This document shows, piece by piece, positions 25,156 to 34,703 of a stretch of 64,000 bases of DNA. Position 1 is the first letter of the stretch, and every line of letters starts with the position of its first letter. This DNA comes from Bacteroidota bacterium (GTDB lineage Bacteria > Bacteroidota > Bacteroidia > UKL13-3): assembly GCA_947477885.1 (NCBI GenBank), contig CANJUD010000010.1:1-64000 (forward strand), written 5' to 3'. Under the pieces are notes generated by a model. That model was given only the letters and a program-made list of their open reading frames with translations, was not told the DNA's origin and searched no databases. The position numbers and the translations under genes were made by a program.

Positions 25156-26890
25156 AAAAATCAATCTGATTTATTATACAAAAGAAATTTTATGTAGTTG
25201 TATGGTTTTGTTTTTTACCCAGCGAATACAAGCACAACGAATAGAAAACATAAATTCATACTATTCGAAAAGGCAGGCTATTGTTGAGTTTGACAAGGGA
25301 TTTATAGTAAACAACGAGGATATAGTTTTAAATACTAAACTATATATAAATAAAATTTTCGCCAACTACGAACTGAAGTTTCAATCTATCAGAAAATCAC
25401 CATTTTCAATTCATCTTTTATTCCAACAGTATGATAATTTATTGCCAGTATATCAGAGTTCTATAATGGTGAATATTGCTAATAGTGGTAGGGTGTTGAG
25501 CGTGATAAATAATTTAATTGATTTAAAAAATACCAAATCAATTGAAACAAATTTACCTGCAAATCAAATATTTTTCGATGGAGAAAAATCGCTTGCAGTG
25601 TTCGTAGATAGTTTGATAAATGACGTTGGTTTGATAGAACGCGTTCATTTTAATAATCAACTTATATATACAAATGTTCTCAGTAGTTATCTTAATCCAA
25701 TTGATACAACAGTTAAAGCAAAAGTATTTAATCCCGACCCAATAACTGCAGCCAACGTGGCTTACGGAGGGAATTATAGTGATATGAATGATTCCGATTT
25801 GATAGAATTAAATAATCAAATGCAATTTAAATATTTGAAACTGAAGTATGATAGTGGCTTTTTTATTTTTGAAAATGACCGCGTAAAAATTGTAAGAATA
25901 TCGCCCGTTGTATATTATGATACTGCGGTAAAAAATACGGTACCTGTATATGGAAGAGGTAATAAAAATTTTGAAGGATTGAATTGCATTTATCATATTA
26001 CACAGGCAAATGATTACATAAATAAGCTTAGTTTTAATTTGGGCAATCACCAAATATGGGTCGACCCACATGGACGAAGTGATGACAATTCTGCTTTTAC
26101 CAATAATGGCCAAAGTCGTTATCTTAAATTTGGAGATGGCGGAATAGATGATGCCGAAGATGCGGATCCTATCATTCACGAATATCATCATGATATTTTT
26201 GATGATGCTTCTCAAGGAGGGAATGTAGGGCTTTACCGCAAGTCGATAGAGGAGGGAAGTTGCGATTTTGCAGCTGCCTCCTACTCCAAAAGTATTACTA
26301 CAAACCAGTGGCAAAAAGTATATAATTGGGATGGAAATAATTCCCCAATATGGCTTGGTAGAACAGTTCAATCGAGTAAGAAATATCCGCAAGATTTAAA
26401 TTCAAATATATATAATAATGGTGAAATGTGGTCTACATTTTTGATGGATTTGGAGGGAAGTTTGGGTAGGGATTATTTACATAAACTATTATATCAATCA
26501 TTTTATTCAGCAGGTATAAATATTAATGATACTAATATGGCTATGCTACTCTTACAAAGTGATACACTCATTAATGGAGCAGCTAATTGTTGGAAAATAT
26601 GTATGCACTTAACCCAAAGTAATAGATGGAATTGCGGTACACCTGTTCAGCAAATTGACAAGCAAAATTTTGATATTATCAATACAGACCAATTCGTTTC
26701 TGTAAACAACACGACAGAAAAAATGCTCAATCTAAGCCTGTTTAGTATTGATGGCAAACTTATTTCGCAACAATATATAGCTGTCAATGCCTTGTTCTTA
26801 CTAAGTAAATTAGAATTGTCAAAAGGGGTTTATATACTTCATATTAGCAATCAAGATATTAATTATACAAAGAAGTTTACAGTTTATTGA
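25145..26890 (+). CDS. Secreted zinc metalloprotease (gluzincin, M36/M4-like) with T9SS-type tail
   Basis: A 581-residue protein. The N-terminus (MYSKKINLIYYTKEILCSCMVLFF) is a long, rather poor signal peptide. Residues 40-200 look like a propeptide (FTP/PepSY-like). The catalytic motif is H345-E346-x-x-H349 in IIHEYHHDIFDD. The third zinc ligand is probably E370 in the EEGSCDF segment, as in the EGWSDF of fungalysins. The last 75 residues (MLNLSLFSIDGKLI ... LELSKGVYILHISN) resemble a T9SS type A domain. The usual YPNP-type opening is not evident, so sorting by T9SS is likely but not certain. Probably an extracellular protease. Confidence 0.75.
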   Translation: MYSKKINLIYYTKEILCSCMVLFFTQRIQAQRIENINSYYSKRQAIVEFDKGFIVNNEDIVLNTKLYINKIFANYELKFQSIRKSPFSIHLLFQQYDNLLPVYQSSIMVNIANSGRVLSVINNLIDLKNTKSIETNLPANQIFFDGEKSLAVFVDSLINDVGLIERVHFNNQLIYTNVLSSYLNPIDTTVKAKVFNPDPITAANVAYGGNYSDMNDSDLIELNNQMQFKYLKLKYDSGFFIFENDRVKIVRISPVVYYDTAVKNTVPVYGRGNKNFEGLNCIYHITQANDYINKLSFNLGNHQIWVDPHGRSDDNSAFTNNGQSRYLKFGDGGIDDAEDADPIIHEYHHDIFDDASQGGNVGLYRKSIEEGSCDFAAASYSKSITTNQWQKVYNWDGNNSPIWLGRTVQSSKKYPQDLNSNIYNNGEMWSTFLMDLEGSLGRDYLHKLLYQSFYSAGININDTNMAMLLLQSDTLINGAANCWKICMHLTQSNRWNCGTPVQQIDKQNFDIINTDQFVSVNNTTEKMLNLSLFSIDGKLISQQYIAVNALFLLSKLELSKGVYILHISNQDINYTKKFTVY

Positions 26891-26941
26891 TTTTTTAACA
26901 TAAATTTACACAAAAATTAACTCCATTTGCAAATGTTTTGT

Positions 26942-26949
26942 TAATTTTG
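26942..26949 (+). promoter_or_regulatory. Putative -7 box next to the aminotransferase start
   Basis: TAATTTTG fits TAnnTTTG and lies 9 nt before the ATG at 26959, so a transcript from it would have almost no 5' leader. A TTTG at 26926-26929 is too close to be the -33 element. Confidence 0.4.
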
Positions 26950-26958
26950 TAAAATATT

Positions 26959-28194
26959 ATGATACCATTTTCGCCACCCCGCATCGATGAGAAGATTATT
27001 GACGAAGTAGTTGATACTCTTAAATCTGGCTGGATTACCACCGGACCCAAAACAAAATTATTCGAAAAAAAACTTACCGAATACACTGGATGTAAAGCAA
27101 CTTTATGCCTTAACTCAGCTACTGCTGGATTGGAATTGATGTTGCGTTGGTTTGGAATCGGGCGTGGCGATGAAGTAATTTTACCTGCCTACACCTACTC
27201 AGCTACTGCCAATGTGATTGTGCATTGCGGTGCCAAGCCAGTGTTTGTGGATGTAGGCAACGATTTTAATATTACCGTCGACAATATTCGAAGGGCCATT
27301 ACCGAACGCACCAAAGTAGTGATGCCCGTTGATTTTGGCGGACTCCCCTGTGACTATAATGCAATCAATGCCTTGGTGAAAGAACCCATGGTAAAAGCTT
27401 TGTTCCAAGCCCAAACTGAAGAACAAAAACAGTTGGGGCGTGTCATGATTTTGAGTGATGCTGCCCATTCAATAGGAGGCCGCCTAGATGGCAAAAAAGT
27501 AGGAAGCCTTACCGATATTTCAGTGATATCATTTCATGCAGTCAAAAATTTAACTACTGCTGAAGGTGGCTGTGTTTGTCTTAATTTGCCCGATGGATTT
27601 AATAACGAAGAAGTATATAAATTATTATGTGTTAAATCGCTACACGGGCAGAACAAAGATGCATTGGCCAAAACCAAACCCGGTAATTGGAAATATGATA
27701 TTATTGATGCTGGATACAAATGCAATATGACCGATATCATGGCATCTATAGGGTTGGTTGAATTGGAGAGATATGATAGTGAATCATTGGTGAAGAGAAG
27801 ACAAATAGTAGAGTATTATAATAATTTTTTCAAAAATAAATTTTGGGCTGAGCTGCCCGCAATATCTGATTCTCGCAGAGAATCATCATATCACTTATAT
27901 GCATTAAAAATAAAAGGAATTACAGAGAGCGAACGCGATGATATGATACAGTTGATTGCCATGCAAGGTGTGTCAGTTAATGTGCATTTCATACCTGTGC
28001 CCATGATGACGTTTTATAAAAATATGGGTTATAGTATTACACATTATCCCAATACATTCAACTTGTATAGCCGCGAAATATCATTGCCTGTGTTTTTTGA
28101 TTTAACTATGGAGCAAGCCCGCACAGTGTGCGAAGCAGTTCAAGAATCTGTTGAGCAAGTGATTAATAGAAAAGGAAGTTTTGTCAATATTTAA
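26959..28194 (+). CDS. DegT/DnrJ/EryC1-family sugar aminotransferase
   Basis: A 411-residue PLP enzyme of the sugar aminotransferase family. K196 in SFHAVKNLTTAEGG is the Schiff-base lysine, LSDAAHSIGG supplies the pyridine-contacting Asp, and the N-terminal PPRIDEKIIDEVVDTLKSGW is family-typical. It should transfer an amino group to a nucleotide 4-keto sugar. It is 9 bp upstream of a sugar transferase, with a CapD-like dehydratase next. Dehydratase, aminotransferase and transferase together match the PglF-PglE-PglC logic for making and loading an amino sugar such as N-acetylbacillosamine. No acetyltransferase is nearby. Confidence 0.9.
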   Translation: MIPFSPPRIDEKIIDEVVDTLKSGWITTGPKTKLFEKKLTEYTGCKATLCLNSATAGLELMLRWFGIGRGDEVILPAYTYSATANVIVHCGAKPVFVDVGNDFNITVDNIRRAITERTKVVMPVDFGGLPCDYNAINALVKEPMVKALFQAQTEEQKQLGRVMILSDAAHSIGGRLDGKKVGSLTDISVISFHAVKNLTTAEGGCVCLNLPDGFNNEEVYKLLCVKSLHGQNKDALAKTKPGNWKYDIIDAGYKCNMTDIMASIGLVELERYDSESLVKRRQIVEYYNNFFKNKFWAELPAISDSRRESSYHLYALKIKGITESERDDMIQLIAMQGVSVNVHFIPVPMMTFYKNMGYSITHYPNTFNLYSREISLPVFFDLTMEQARTVCEAVQESVEQVINRKGSFVNI

Positions 28195-28203
28195 TTACTG
28201 TTT

Positions 28204-28794
28204 ATGGTAAAAAGAATGTTTGATTTTATAGGGTCATTTATTGGATTAATAATCCTGTTTCCATTCTTTATTATTATAGCAATATTAATTAAATTGAATT
28301 CTAAAGGGCCAGTGTTTTATAAACAGCAAAGAGTTGGATTGAATAATACTAATTTCGGACTCTATAAATTTAGAAGTATGTATATAAATGCGGATAAAAA
28401 AGGTTTACTTACTGTGGGGGGCAGAGATTCGAGAATTACTTCTATGGGCTATTTTTTGCGTAAATATAAAATCGATGAATTGCCTCAACTTATCAATGTG
28501 CTATTAGGTGAAATGAGTTTGGTTGGCCCCAGACCCGAAGTACGCAAATATGTAGACTATTATAATGCCGAACAAATGAGGGTGCTATCAGTGAAGCCCG
28601 GTATTACAGACAATGCTTCCATTGCTTTTATCGACGAAAATGTATTGCTGGCCCAAGCTGCCGACCCAGAGAAGTACTATATAGAAACACTGATACCGCA
28701 AAAAACTGCTATATATTTAGAATATGTAGATACACGAAATCTCTGGAAAGATATAAAAATAATATTCAAAACTATTTTTAACGTTTTTAGATAA
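28204..28794 (+). CDS. Initiating undecaprenyl-phosphate sugar phosphotransferase (PglC-like)
   Basis: A 196-residue protein, the short monotopic form of the bacterial sugar transferase family. One N-terminal membrane segment (about residues 8-32) is followed by the conserved KFRSMYINAD region and KIDELPQLINVL, EMSLVGPRPE. It transfers a phospho-sugar from a nucleotide sugar to undecaprenyl phosphate at the inner face of the membrane, beginning a polysaccharide or glycan chain. Its place between the aminotransferase and the dehydratase suggests an amino-sugar substrate. Confidence 0.92.
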   Translation: MVKRMFDFIGSFIGLIILFPFFIIIAILIKLNSKGPVFYKQQRVGLNNTNFGLYKFRSMYINADKKGLLTVGGRDSRITSMGYFLRKYKIDELPQLINVLLGEMSLVGPRPEVRKYVDYYNAEQMRVLSVKPGITDNASIAFIDENVLLAQAADPEKYYIETLIPQKTAIYLEYVDTRNLWKDIKIIFKTIFNVFR

Positions 28795-28801
28795 TTATAT
28801 T

Positions 28802-30730
28802 ATGATAAACTGGGATAGACTCTTTTTGAAAAAAGGCAAAAGCATACCGCGTTGGGTAATCTTTATGCTCGATTTATTGATATGCACTTTTTCGTTAGCC
28901 TTGTCATATCTGCTCCGCTACAATTTTCATTTTAATGAAATGTTTGAAAAAGAACAAAATATAATGACCTCTTTGGTAATTCTACTATTCTTTAGGGTGA
29001 TTGCATTTTATATTACACAAACCTATGCAGGTATTATCAGATACACAAGTAGTCAGGATGCTGTGAGGATAGCTTTGGCTGTGGTTAGTAGCTCTATGGT
29101 GATGCTGGTATTGAATTTGGTCTATCAATATTATACGCAGATATCGATTTTGCCCAATTCGGTTATTATTATCGATATGTTTATCACTGTAATGATAATG
29201 GCATCAGTTAGGCTGGGTTATAAGCTGATTTTCCAACAAGTAAAAAATGCATCTATAAGTCGTACCAATGTTATAATATATGGAGCTGGGCAACTAGGGA
29301 TGATTACCAAACGGACGTTGGATCATGACCATAATTTAAGCTATAAAGTGGTGGGTTTTCTAGAGAATGATCGTAGTAAAGTAAATAAATATTTAGAAGG
29401 AGTAAAAATATATCATGAGGATGAACTGGATAATTTATTATCAAAAGGAAATACACAACAGGTTATTATATCCATCCAAAATTTTACGATAGAGGCTAAG
29501 CGTAATGTTATTGAAATTTGCCTCGACCACAACGTGAAGGTGCTCAGCGTTCCGCCCGTAAATAAGTGGATTAATGGGGAGTTGAATATTAAACAAATTA
29601 AAAATGTAAAAATTGAAGATTTGTTAGGACGTGATGCTATTGAATTGGATAATGAATTGGTGAATCAAGAATTGCGAAATAAAGTAATACTGGTTACAGG
29701 TGCAGCGGGTTCTATTGGGTCAGAGATATCGAGGCAGCTCATGTCTTTGCAACCAGATTTGTTGATTATGGTAGACCAAGCTGAAACTCCATTATATGAA
29801 TTGGAGTATGAGTTTAAAAATGATATAAAATTTGAAAATATACGACATGCTGTATTTGTAGTGGGCGATATACGTAACGAGAATACCATGCGTGAAGTAT
29901 TTAGAAAATATAAACCTTCCAAAGTATTCCATGCCGCAGCATATAAGCATGTGCCACTTATGGAAGCAAACCCTGCCGAAGCATTAAAAAATAATGTATT
30001 GGGCACACGTAATCTTGCAGATTTATCAGTAGAATTTGGGGTGAATAAATTTGTGATGATTTCTACCGATAAAGCTGTGAACCCAACAAATGTGATGGGA
30101 GCATCCAAACGCATTGCCGAAATATATGTGCAGTCGTTAAACAGATATTTGAAAAATAAATCGCCCCAAAATCATACACGTTTTATCACTACACGTTTTG
30201 GAAATGTATTAGGTTCTAATGGTTCCGTAATACCTTTATTTAAAAAACAAATTGAAAACGGAGGACCTGTTACCATTACCCACCAAGATATTACCCGCTA
30301 TTTTATGACCATACCCGAGGCATGCCAATTGGTATTAGAAGCAGGTGCTATGGGCAAAGGAGGAGAGATATTTATATTTGATATGGGTGAACCCGTTCGC
30401 ATTGTAGACCTAGCCAAAAAGATGGTTAAACTCTCTGGACTTGAATTAGAAAAAGATATACATATTACTTATACAGGTTTGCGACCCGGCGAAAAAATAC
30501 AAGAAGAACTTTTGAACGATAGCGAAAATACAATGGCTACGCACCACCCTAAAATTTTGATTGCTAAAGTGAGAGAATATACTTACGAGCAGGTGAATGA
30601 TCAAATAAACGATATAATAATCACTGCACATACCAATATCAACGATGAAGATGTAGTAAGGCATATGAAACAATTGGTGCCTGAATTTTTGAGCAATAAT
30701 TCTGTATTCTCTGTGCTTGATGAGATATAA
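28802..30730 (+). CDS. CapD/PglF-like membrane nucleotide-sugar dehydratase
   Basis: A 642-residue protein. Four membrane helices occupy about residues 15-135. A first Rossmann-like region has IYGAGQLG near 155, and the catalytic SDR domain starts with VTGAAGSIGSEI near 298. Further motifs are the FHAAAYKHVPLME block and MISTDKAVNPTNVMG with the ASKR that replaces the usual YxxxK. This is the long form of UDP-GlcNAc 4,6-dehydratase (PglF, CapD, WbpM). The product is a 4-keto-6-deoxy sugar, a fitting substrate for the aminotransferase two genes upstream. The last 14 bases overlap a possible earlier start of the next gene. Confidence 0.92.
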   Translation: MINWDRLFLKKGKSIPRWVIFMLDLLICTFSLALSYLLRYNFHFNEMFEKEQNIMTSLVILLFFRVIAFYITQTYAGIIRYTSSQDAVRIALAVVSSSMVMLVLNLVYQYYTQISILPNSVIIIDMFITVMIMASVRLGYKLIFQQVKNASISRTNVIIYGAGQLGMITKRTLDHDHNLSYKVVGFLENDRSKVNKYLEGVKIYHEDELDNLLSKGNTQQVIISIQNFTIEAKRNVIEICLDHNVKVLSVPPVNKWINGELNIKQIKNVKIEDLLGRDAIELDNELVNQELRNKVILVTGAAGSIGSEISRQLMSLQPDLLIMVDQAETPLYELEYEFKNDIKFENIRHAVFVVGDIRNENTMREVFRKYKPSKVFHAAAYKHVPLMEANPAEALKNNVLGTRNLADLSVEFGVNKFVMISTDKAVNPTNVMGASKRIAEIYVQSLNRYLKNKSPQNHTRFITTRFGNVLGSNGSVIPLFKKQIENGGPVTITHQDITRYFMTIPEACQLVLEAGAMGKGGEIFIFDMGEPVRIVDLAKKMVKLSGLELEKDIHITYTGLRPGEKIQEELLNDSENTMATHHPKILIAKVREYTYEQVNDQINDIIITAHTNINDEDVVRHMKQLVPEFLSNNSVFSVLDEI

Positions 30731-30737
30731 TAGTTGT

Positions 30738-31220
30738 ATGAAAATAGGATTCACTATTACATATTTATTTTTATTGTCATATAATGTATTTGCGAATGAT
30801 GAGGAGCAAACCAAAAGAAAAAAACTAATAACCAACAAGCATCAAGGAGTTGCATTTGGACTGCTTGCTGGCAAATATGTATATGCAGATTTGGCGTACT
30901 ATAAAACCAAATATGTTGTTTTAACTACTATCAAACACTCCTATGGGCTTGAGGTTGGACTTTATGGCAATCAAATAGTAGTTGCACCCAAGGCTTCTCT
31001 ACATTTTAAATTTTTTAGATACCTTCAAGTTGGCGAACAGGCATTGTTTTATTATAACTTTAATGAAGTTGCCCCCGCACTAAGAACAGAAGTGGGATAT
31101 ATAATCAATAAAAAATTTGAAACACGCGCAGCTGTGTATACTTATATTTGGAACAATGACCTCACCAATCATTTAAACAAATACCATATTTCATTACTCT
31201 ATTTTTTAAAACTTAAATGA
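30738..31220 (+). CDS. Small secreted protein of unknown function
   Basis: From the ATG at 30738 (chosen because a signal peptide MKIGFTITYLFLLSYNVFAND follows at once) the protein has 160 residues. The mature part alternates hydrophobic and polar residues (VVLTTIKHSYGLEVGLYGN, VAPKASLHFKFFRYLQVGE) and may be a small beta-barrel or periplasmic beta protein. I recognise no family. Its stop overlaps the dapF ATG by 4 bp (ATGA), so the two are translationally coupled. Confidence 0.65.
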   Translation: MKIGFTITYLFLLSYNVFANDEEQTKRKKLITNKHQGVAFGLLAGKYVYADLAYYKTKYVVLTTIKHSYGLEVGLYGNQIVVAPKASLHFKFFRYLQVGEQALFYYNFNEVAPALRTEVGYIINKKFETRAAVYTYIWNNDLTNHLNKYHISLLYFLKLK

Positions 31221-31993
31221 TTAAATTCTATAAATACCAAGGCACAGGTAACGATTTTATTATCATAGATAACCGTGAGGATGTCTTTGATAAAAGCAAT
31301 TACAATGCTATTGAAAAGCTTTGCGACCGTAGGTTTGGCATAGGTGCTGATGGTTTGATATTGTTAGAACTAGTAAATAAGGTGCCGTTAATGGTATATT
31401 ATAACTCCGATGGAAAACAGAGTAGTATGTGCGGAAATGGAGGACGATGTTTTGCAGCTTTTTGTAAGCGGTTTGGCTTGTCAGAAAATAATAAAATGAT
31501 TTTTGAGGCCGTTGATGGAGTCCATGAAGTTTTATTTGAAGCAAATAAAGTAAAACTAAAAATGCATGATGTCTCTGAAATCAAAACCATTCATTCAGAT
31601 TATGAATTGAATACTGGTTCGCCTCATTATATAATTTTTGACAAGAATATAGATGATGTAAATATCATAGAGAGAGCACACCAAATAAGATATAATGATA
31701 TATATAAAGCGGATGGAATCAATGTGAACTTTGTGGAGCAAACGCATAACGGAATATATGTACGCACCTACGAACGTGGCGTTGAAGACGAGACTTATTC
31801 TTGCGGTACAGGCGTTACTGCGGCTGCATTAGCATTCCATCATAGGCATATAATGAGCCTAGGAAATTATATAGTAGACGTTAAAACCAAAGGCGGAAAT
31901 CTCGCCGTGGCTTTTAATTTCGATAAGGTATATAATGATATTTGGTTGATCGGTCCAGCAGAATTTGTATATGATGGGGGAATTGCTATTTGA
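31217..31993 (+). CDS. dapF: Diaminopimelate epimerase
   Basis: A 258-residue enzyme that interconverts LL- and meso-diaminopimelate for lysine and peptidoglycan synthesis. The two catalytic cysteines are visible: C72 in MCGNGGRC and C196 in YSCGTGVTA. The N-terminal FYKYQGTGNDFIIID motif is also diagnostic. Slightly short but complete. It overlaps both neighbours by 4 bp. Confidence 0.95.
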   Translation: MIKFYKYQGTGNDFIIIDNREDVFDKSNYNAIEKLCDRRFGIGADGLILLELVNKVPLMVYYNSDGKQSSMCGNGGRCFAAFCKRFGLSENNKMIFEAVDGVHEVLFEANKVKLKMHDVSEIKTIHSDYELNTGSPHYIIFDKNIDDVNIIERAHQIRYNDIYKADGINVNFVEQTHNGIYVRTYERGVEDETYSCGTGVTAAALAFHHRHIMSLGNYIVDVKTKGGNLAVAFNFDKVYNDIWLIGPAEFVYDGGIAI

Positions 31994-33630
31994 AAAAAGT
32001 AACTATATATTGTGTAGTTTTCTTATTCTCCATTTCACTTGCAAATGCTGCAAGTTATTTTGTTAGTTTCACCGATAAAGGGGCAAGCACATTATTAAAA
32101 CCTTCCCAATTCCTGAGTCAAAAATCTATTGACCGACGTGTAAAATCGAAAGTAGAAATTGATGAGACTGATTTCCCAGTTTACCAAGAATATATACAAA
32201 AAATAGCAACCCATTCGGAATATATATATTTAAGTTCTAAATGGCTAAATGCCATGGTAATAGAGGCAAGCAGCGAACAAATAAGCAAGATTAGTCAATA
32301 TGTTTTTGTGAAAGATATTAGAGAGCTCACACACAAAAAAAGTGTTATTGCGTTATTAAAAAACACCGCAAGCAATATAGGATTTTGTCCCACAGACTTT
32401 GCATTGCCGCAGTTGGATATGCTGAATGCAACTTTGCTACATCATAATGGATATACAGGAAAAGGAATCCTGATATGCCTGATGGATGATGGATTTAACA
32501 CGGTGAATACTATGAGTACATTTGCTCATTTATATATTAACCAACAGATATTATCAACTTGGAATTTTGAAACCAATAATCCCAATTTATATAATGTGGG
32601 AGGCCATGGAACTGCCGTATTGTCGCAAATAGCAGGCAAAGCAGAAGGTCTGCTAAGAGGTACTGGGCCTGATGCAAATTTTCTGCTCACTAAAACTGAA
32701 AATGAAAAAGAAAATCCCATTGAAATGTATCAATGGGTAGCTGCAGCTGAATGGGCTGATAGCATAGGGGCAGACATATTTAGCACCTCGCTGGGCTATA
32801 CACAATTCGATAACCCCAAGTACGATTATTATTATGCCGATATGGATGGACATACCACACCCATTAGCAAAGCGGCAGTGCTTGCCGCACGTAAAGGCAT
32901 TTTGGTAGTAAACAGTGCAGGTAATGAAGGTTGGAGCCCTTGGCATTATATATCAGCACCAGCCGATGCGGATAGTATATTAACAGTGGGAGCAGTGGAT
33001 GTAAATGGATATTATATAGGTTTTAGTTCGCACGGGCCTACTTGGGATGGTCGGATAAAACCTGATGTAGTTACAATGGGTCACCGCAATATAGTGGCAA
33101 CTACAAATGATATATTAATCAATTCATCGGGTACTTCTTTTTCATGCCCAATCATGAGTGGACTCGCAGCCTGCATCTGGCAAGCAGATACCACATTGAG
33201 CAGTTTTCAAATTCGTGATATTATAAAGCAAACTGCTAGCCGTGCATCGCATCCCGATAATGATTATGGATGGGGAATTCCCGACGCAGCTTTGGCTATA
33301 GAACAAATTACAGGCAAAAAACTATTATATCCAGTCGATTGCAGTCGGCTCGATCCAAATGGGTTTTTGATAACGCCCAATCCGTATTTTAAAAATGATA
33401 TTTTATCTATTTCTATTTGGGAAAAAAATATGCCCACCAATTATACGGTAGACTTTTATACTGCCGATGGACGATTAATATATACTTCGAATCTTAATAC
33501 TGCGTTGGGTTTAAACAGATACCCTATTGATATCGCCAATGATATGCAAGCAGGATTGTATTATATAAAAATTTTGCAAGCAGGGGAGGTGTTGAAAGTG
33601 GAAAAGCTGATTGTAATGGTTAATTATTAA
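31990..33630 (+). CDS. Subtilisin-like S8 serine protease with T9SS sorting domain
   Basis: A 546-residue secreted protease beginning at a TTG that overlaps the dapF stop; the signal peptide (MKKVTIYCVVFLFSISLANA) starts exactly there, which supports the TTG. A propeptide covers about residues 21-130. The catalytic triad is D166 (LMDDGF), H206 (GGHGTAV) and S383 (GTSFSCP). The oxyanion Asn is in VVNSAGNEG. The C-terminal 80 residues form a T9SS type A domain (FLITPNPYFKND ... MQAGLYYIKILQAGE). Likely an extracellular or surface protease. The last codons (MVNY) lie in heptamer-repeat DNA. Confidence 0.92.
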   Translation: MKKVTIYCVVFLFSISLANAASYFVSFTDKGASTLLKPSQFLSQKSIDRRVKSKVEIDETDFPVYQEYIQKIATHSEYIYLSSKWLNAMVIEASSEQISKISQYVFVKDIRELTHKKSVIALLKNTASNIGFCPTDFALPQLDMLNATLLHHNGYTGKGILICLMDDGFNTVNTMSTFAHLYINQQILSTWNFETNNPNLYNVGGHGTAVLSQIAGKAEGLLRGTGPDANFLLTKTENEKENPIEMYQWVAAAEWADSIGADIFSTSLGYTQFDNPKYDYYYADMDGHTTPISKAAVLAARKGILVVNSAGNEGWSPWHYISAPADADSILTVGAVDVNGYYIGFSSHGPTWDGRIKPDVVTMGHRNIVATTNDILINSSGTSFSCPIMSGLAACIWQADTTLSSFQIRDIIKQTASRASHPDNDYGWGIPDAALAIEQITGKKLLYPVDCSRLDPNGFLITPNPYFKNDILSISIWEKNMPTNYTVDFYTADGRLIYTSNLNTALGLNRYPIDIANDMQAGLYYIKILQAGEVLKVEKLIVMVNY

Positions 33631-33747
33631 TGTTTAATGGCCTTACGTTTGATAATGCTGAATAGAGCTTAAATATGCTTCGACTCCGCTCAGCATACCA
33701 ACCTCAAAAAAAATCAGGCGTCAATAATCGTACCTCGTACCTCATAA
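33615..33747. repeat. Heptanucleotide-period spacer overlapping the protease 3' end
   Basis: AATGGTT, AATTATT, AATGTTT and AATGGCC (33615-33642) run across the stop codon of the S8 protease. After a GCTTCGACTCCGCTCAGC motif (33677-33694) the core CAGGCGTCA and the units ATCGTAC, CTCGTAC and CTCATAA follow in the same register (33713-33747). Confidence 0.65.
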
Positions 33748-33777
33748 ATTGTCCTTTTTTTAATTCCTATTCTCCCG

Positions 33778-33785
33778 TATTTTTG
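33778..33785 (+). promoter_or_regulatory. -7 box of tRNA-Cys
   Basis: TATTTTTG matches TAnnTTTG and is 12 nt before the tRNA. A good -33 TTTG is not visible. Confidence 0.5.
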
Positions 33786-33797
33786 CAACGCAATTAA

Positions 33798-33868
33798 GGC
33801 ATCGTGGCCGAGTGGCTAGGCTCAGCTCTGCAAAAGCTGCTACAGCGGTTCGAATCCGCTCGATGCCT
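33798..33868 (+). tRNA. tRNA-Cys (anticodon GCA)
   Basis: A 71-nt cloverleaf. The acceptor is GGCATCG with CGATGCC, the anticodon loop CTGCAAA carries GCA, the T loop is GTTCGAA, and the discriminator is T, as expected for cysteine. Confidence 0.95.
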
Positions 33869-33924
33869 CAAAAACTAAATCCCCTTCGTTTATTCGTTGG
33901 GGCTTTTTTTTAGTTGCATCCCCT

Positions 33925-33932
33925 TATTTTTG
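33925..33932 (+). promoter_or_regulatory. Putative -7 box directly before the MBL hydrolase gene
   Basis: TATTTTTG lies 6 nt before the ATG at 33939. Transcription from it would begin at or near the start codon. Confidence 0.4.
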
Positions 33933-33938
33933 CAGCCC

Positions 33939-34703
33939 ATGGAAATCACATTTTTAGGTACTGGCACATCGCAGGGCGTTCCCATCATAGGTTGCAAGTG
34001 TGAGGTATGCACCTCGCCCGACCCAAGAGATAGCAGGTTGCGCACCTCAGTGCATATAAAAGTGGGAGGCTTTGATTTGGTGATAGATTCAGGCCCCGAT
34101 TTTCGCCAGCAGATGTTGCGTCACAATATTAATAAGTTGGATGGTTTGATTTTTACACACGGACACAAAGATCATGTAGCAGGTTTAGATGATATAAGAG
34201 CATATAATTATATACATAATAAAGAAGTTGATGTGTATGCAGATGAACGTGTAGAGCGGACATTGCGAAAAGAATTCTCCTATATATTTGAAGATGAAAA
34301 ATATCCAGGTGTTCCCGAAATACATTTGCATCATATCGATAACAATCCATTTTACATACATCAACATCTTATAACACCCATTGAAGTAATGCATTATCGC
34401 TTGCCAGTAATGGGTTTTAGAATTGGAGGTTTTACTTATATAACAGATGCGAATTATATATCAGAAACAGAAATTGAAAAAGTAAAAGGCAGTAAAATTG
34501 TAGTATTAAATGCTCTGCGTCGTGAAAAACATATATCACATTTTACCTTGGATGAAGCAGTAGAAATGGCAAATAGAATGGGAGCGGAGATGACTTATTT
34601 TACGCATATCAGTCACCAGTTGGGATTGCATGAGGAGGTAAATAAAGAGTTGCCTGAGAATATAAGATTGGCCTTTGATGGGCTTGTGGTAGCTAGTATC
34701 TAG
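33939..34703 (+). CDS. MBL-fold metallo-hydrolase (PhnP-like)
   Basis: From the ATG at 33939 the protein (254 residues) starts MEITFLGTGTSQGVP, the usual opening of PhnP-type beta-lactamase-fold hydrolases. An earlier in-frame TTG would add non-conserved residues. The metal motif THGHKDHVAGLDD (HxHxDH) and later VMHYRLPVMGFRIG, TYITDAN and LNALRREKHISHFT, FTHISHQLGLHEE give the remaining ligands. A cysteine pair CKCEVC follows the first loop, as in PhnP where it holds a structural zinc. Probably a phosphodiesterase with a cyclic phosphate substrate. The last codons fall in a heptamer array. Confidence 0.87.
   Translation: MEITFLGTGTSQGVPIIGCKCEVCTSPDPRDSRLRTSVHIKVGGFDLVIDSGPDFRQQMLRHNINKLDGLIFTHGHKDHVAGLDDIRAYNYIHNKEVDVYADERVERTLRKEFSYIFEDEKYPGVPEIHLHHIDNNPFYIHQHLITPIEVMHYRLPVMGFRIGGFTYITDANYISETEIEKVKGSKIVVLNALRREKHISHFTLDEAVEMANRMGAEMTYFTHISHQLGLHEEVNKELPENIRLAFDGLVVASI

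Noticed and set aside
33872-33912. CCCC..GGGG hairpin plus T-run as tRNA-Cys terminator
   Set aside because: Only four G-C pairs close a long unpaired loop. The T-run is suggestive, but the stem is too weak to call.
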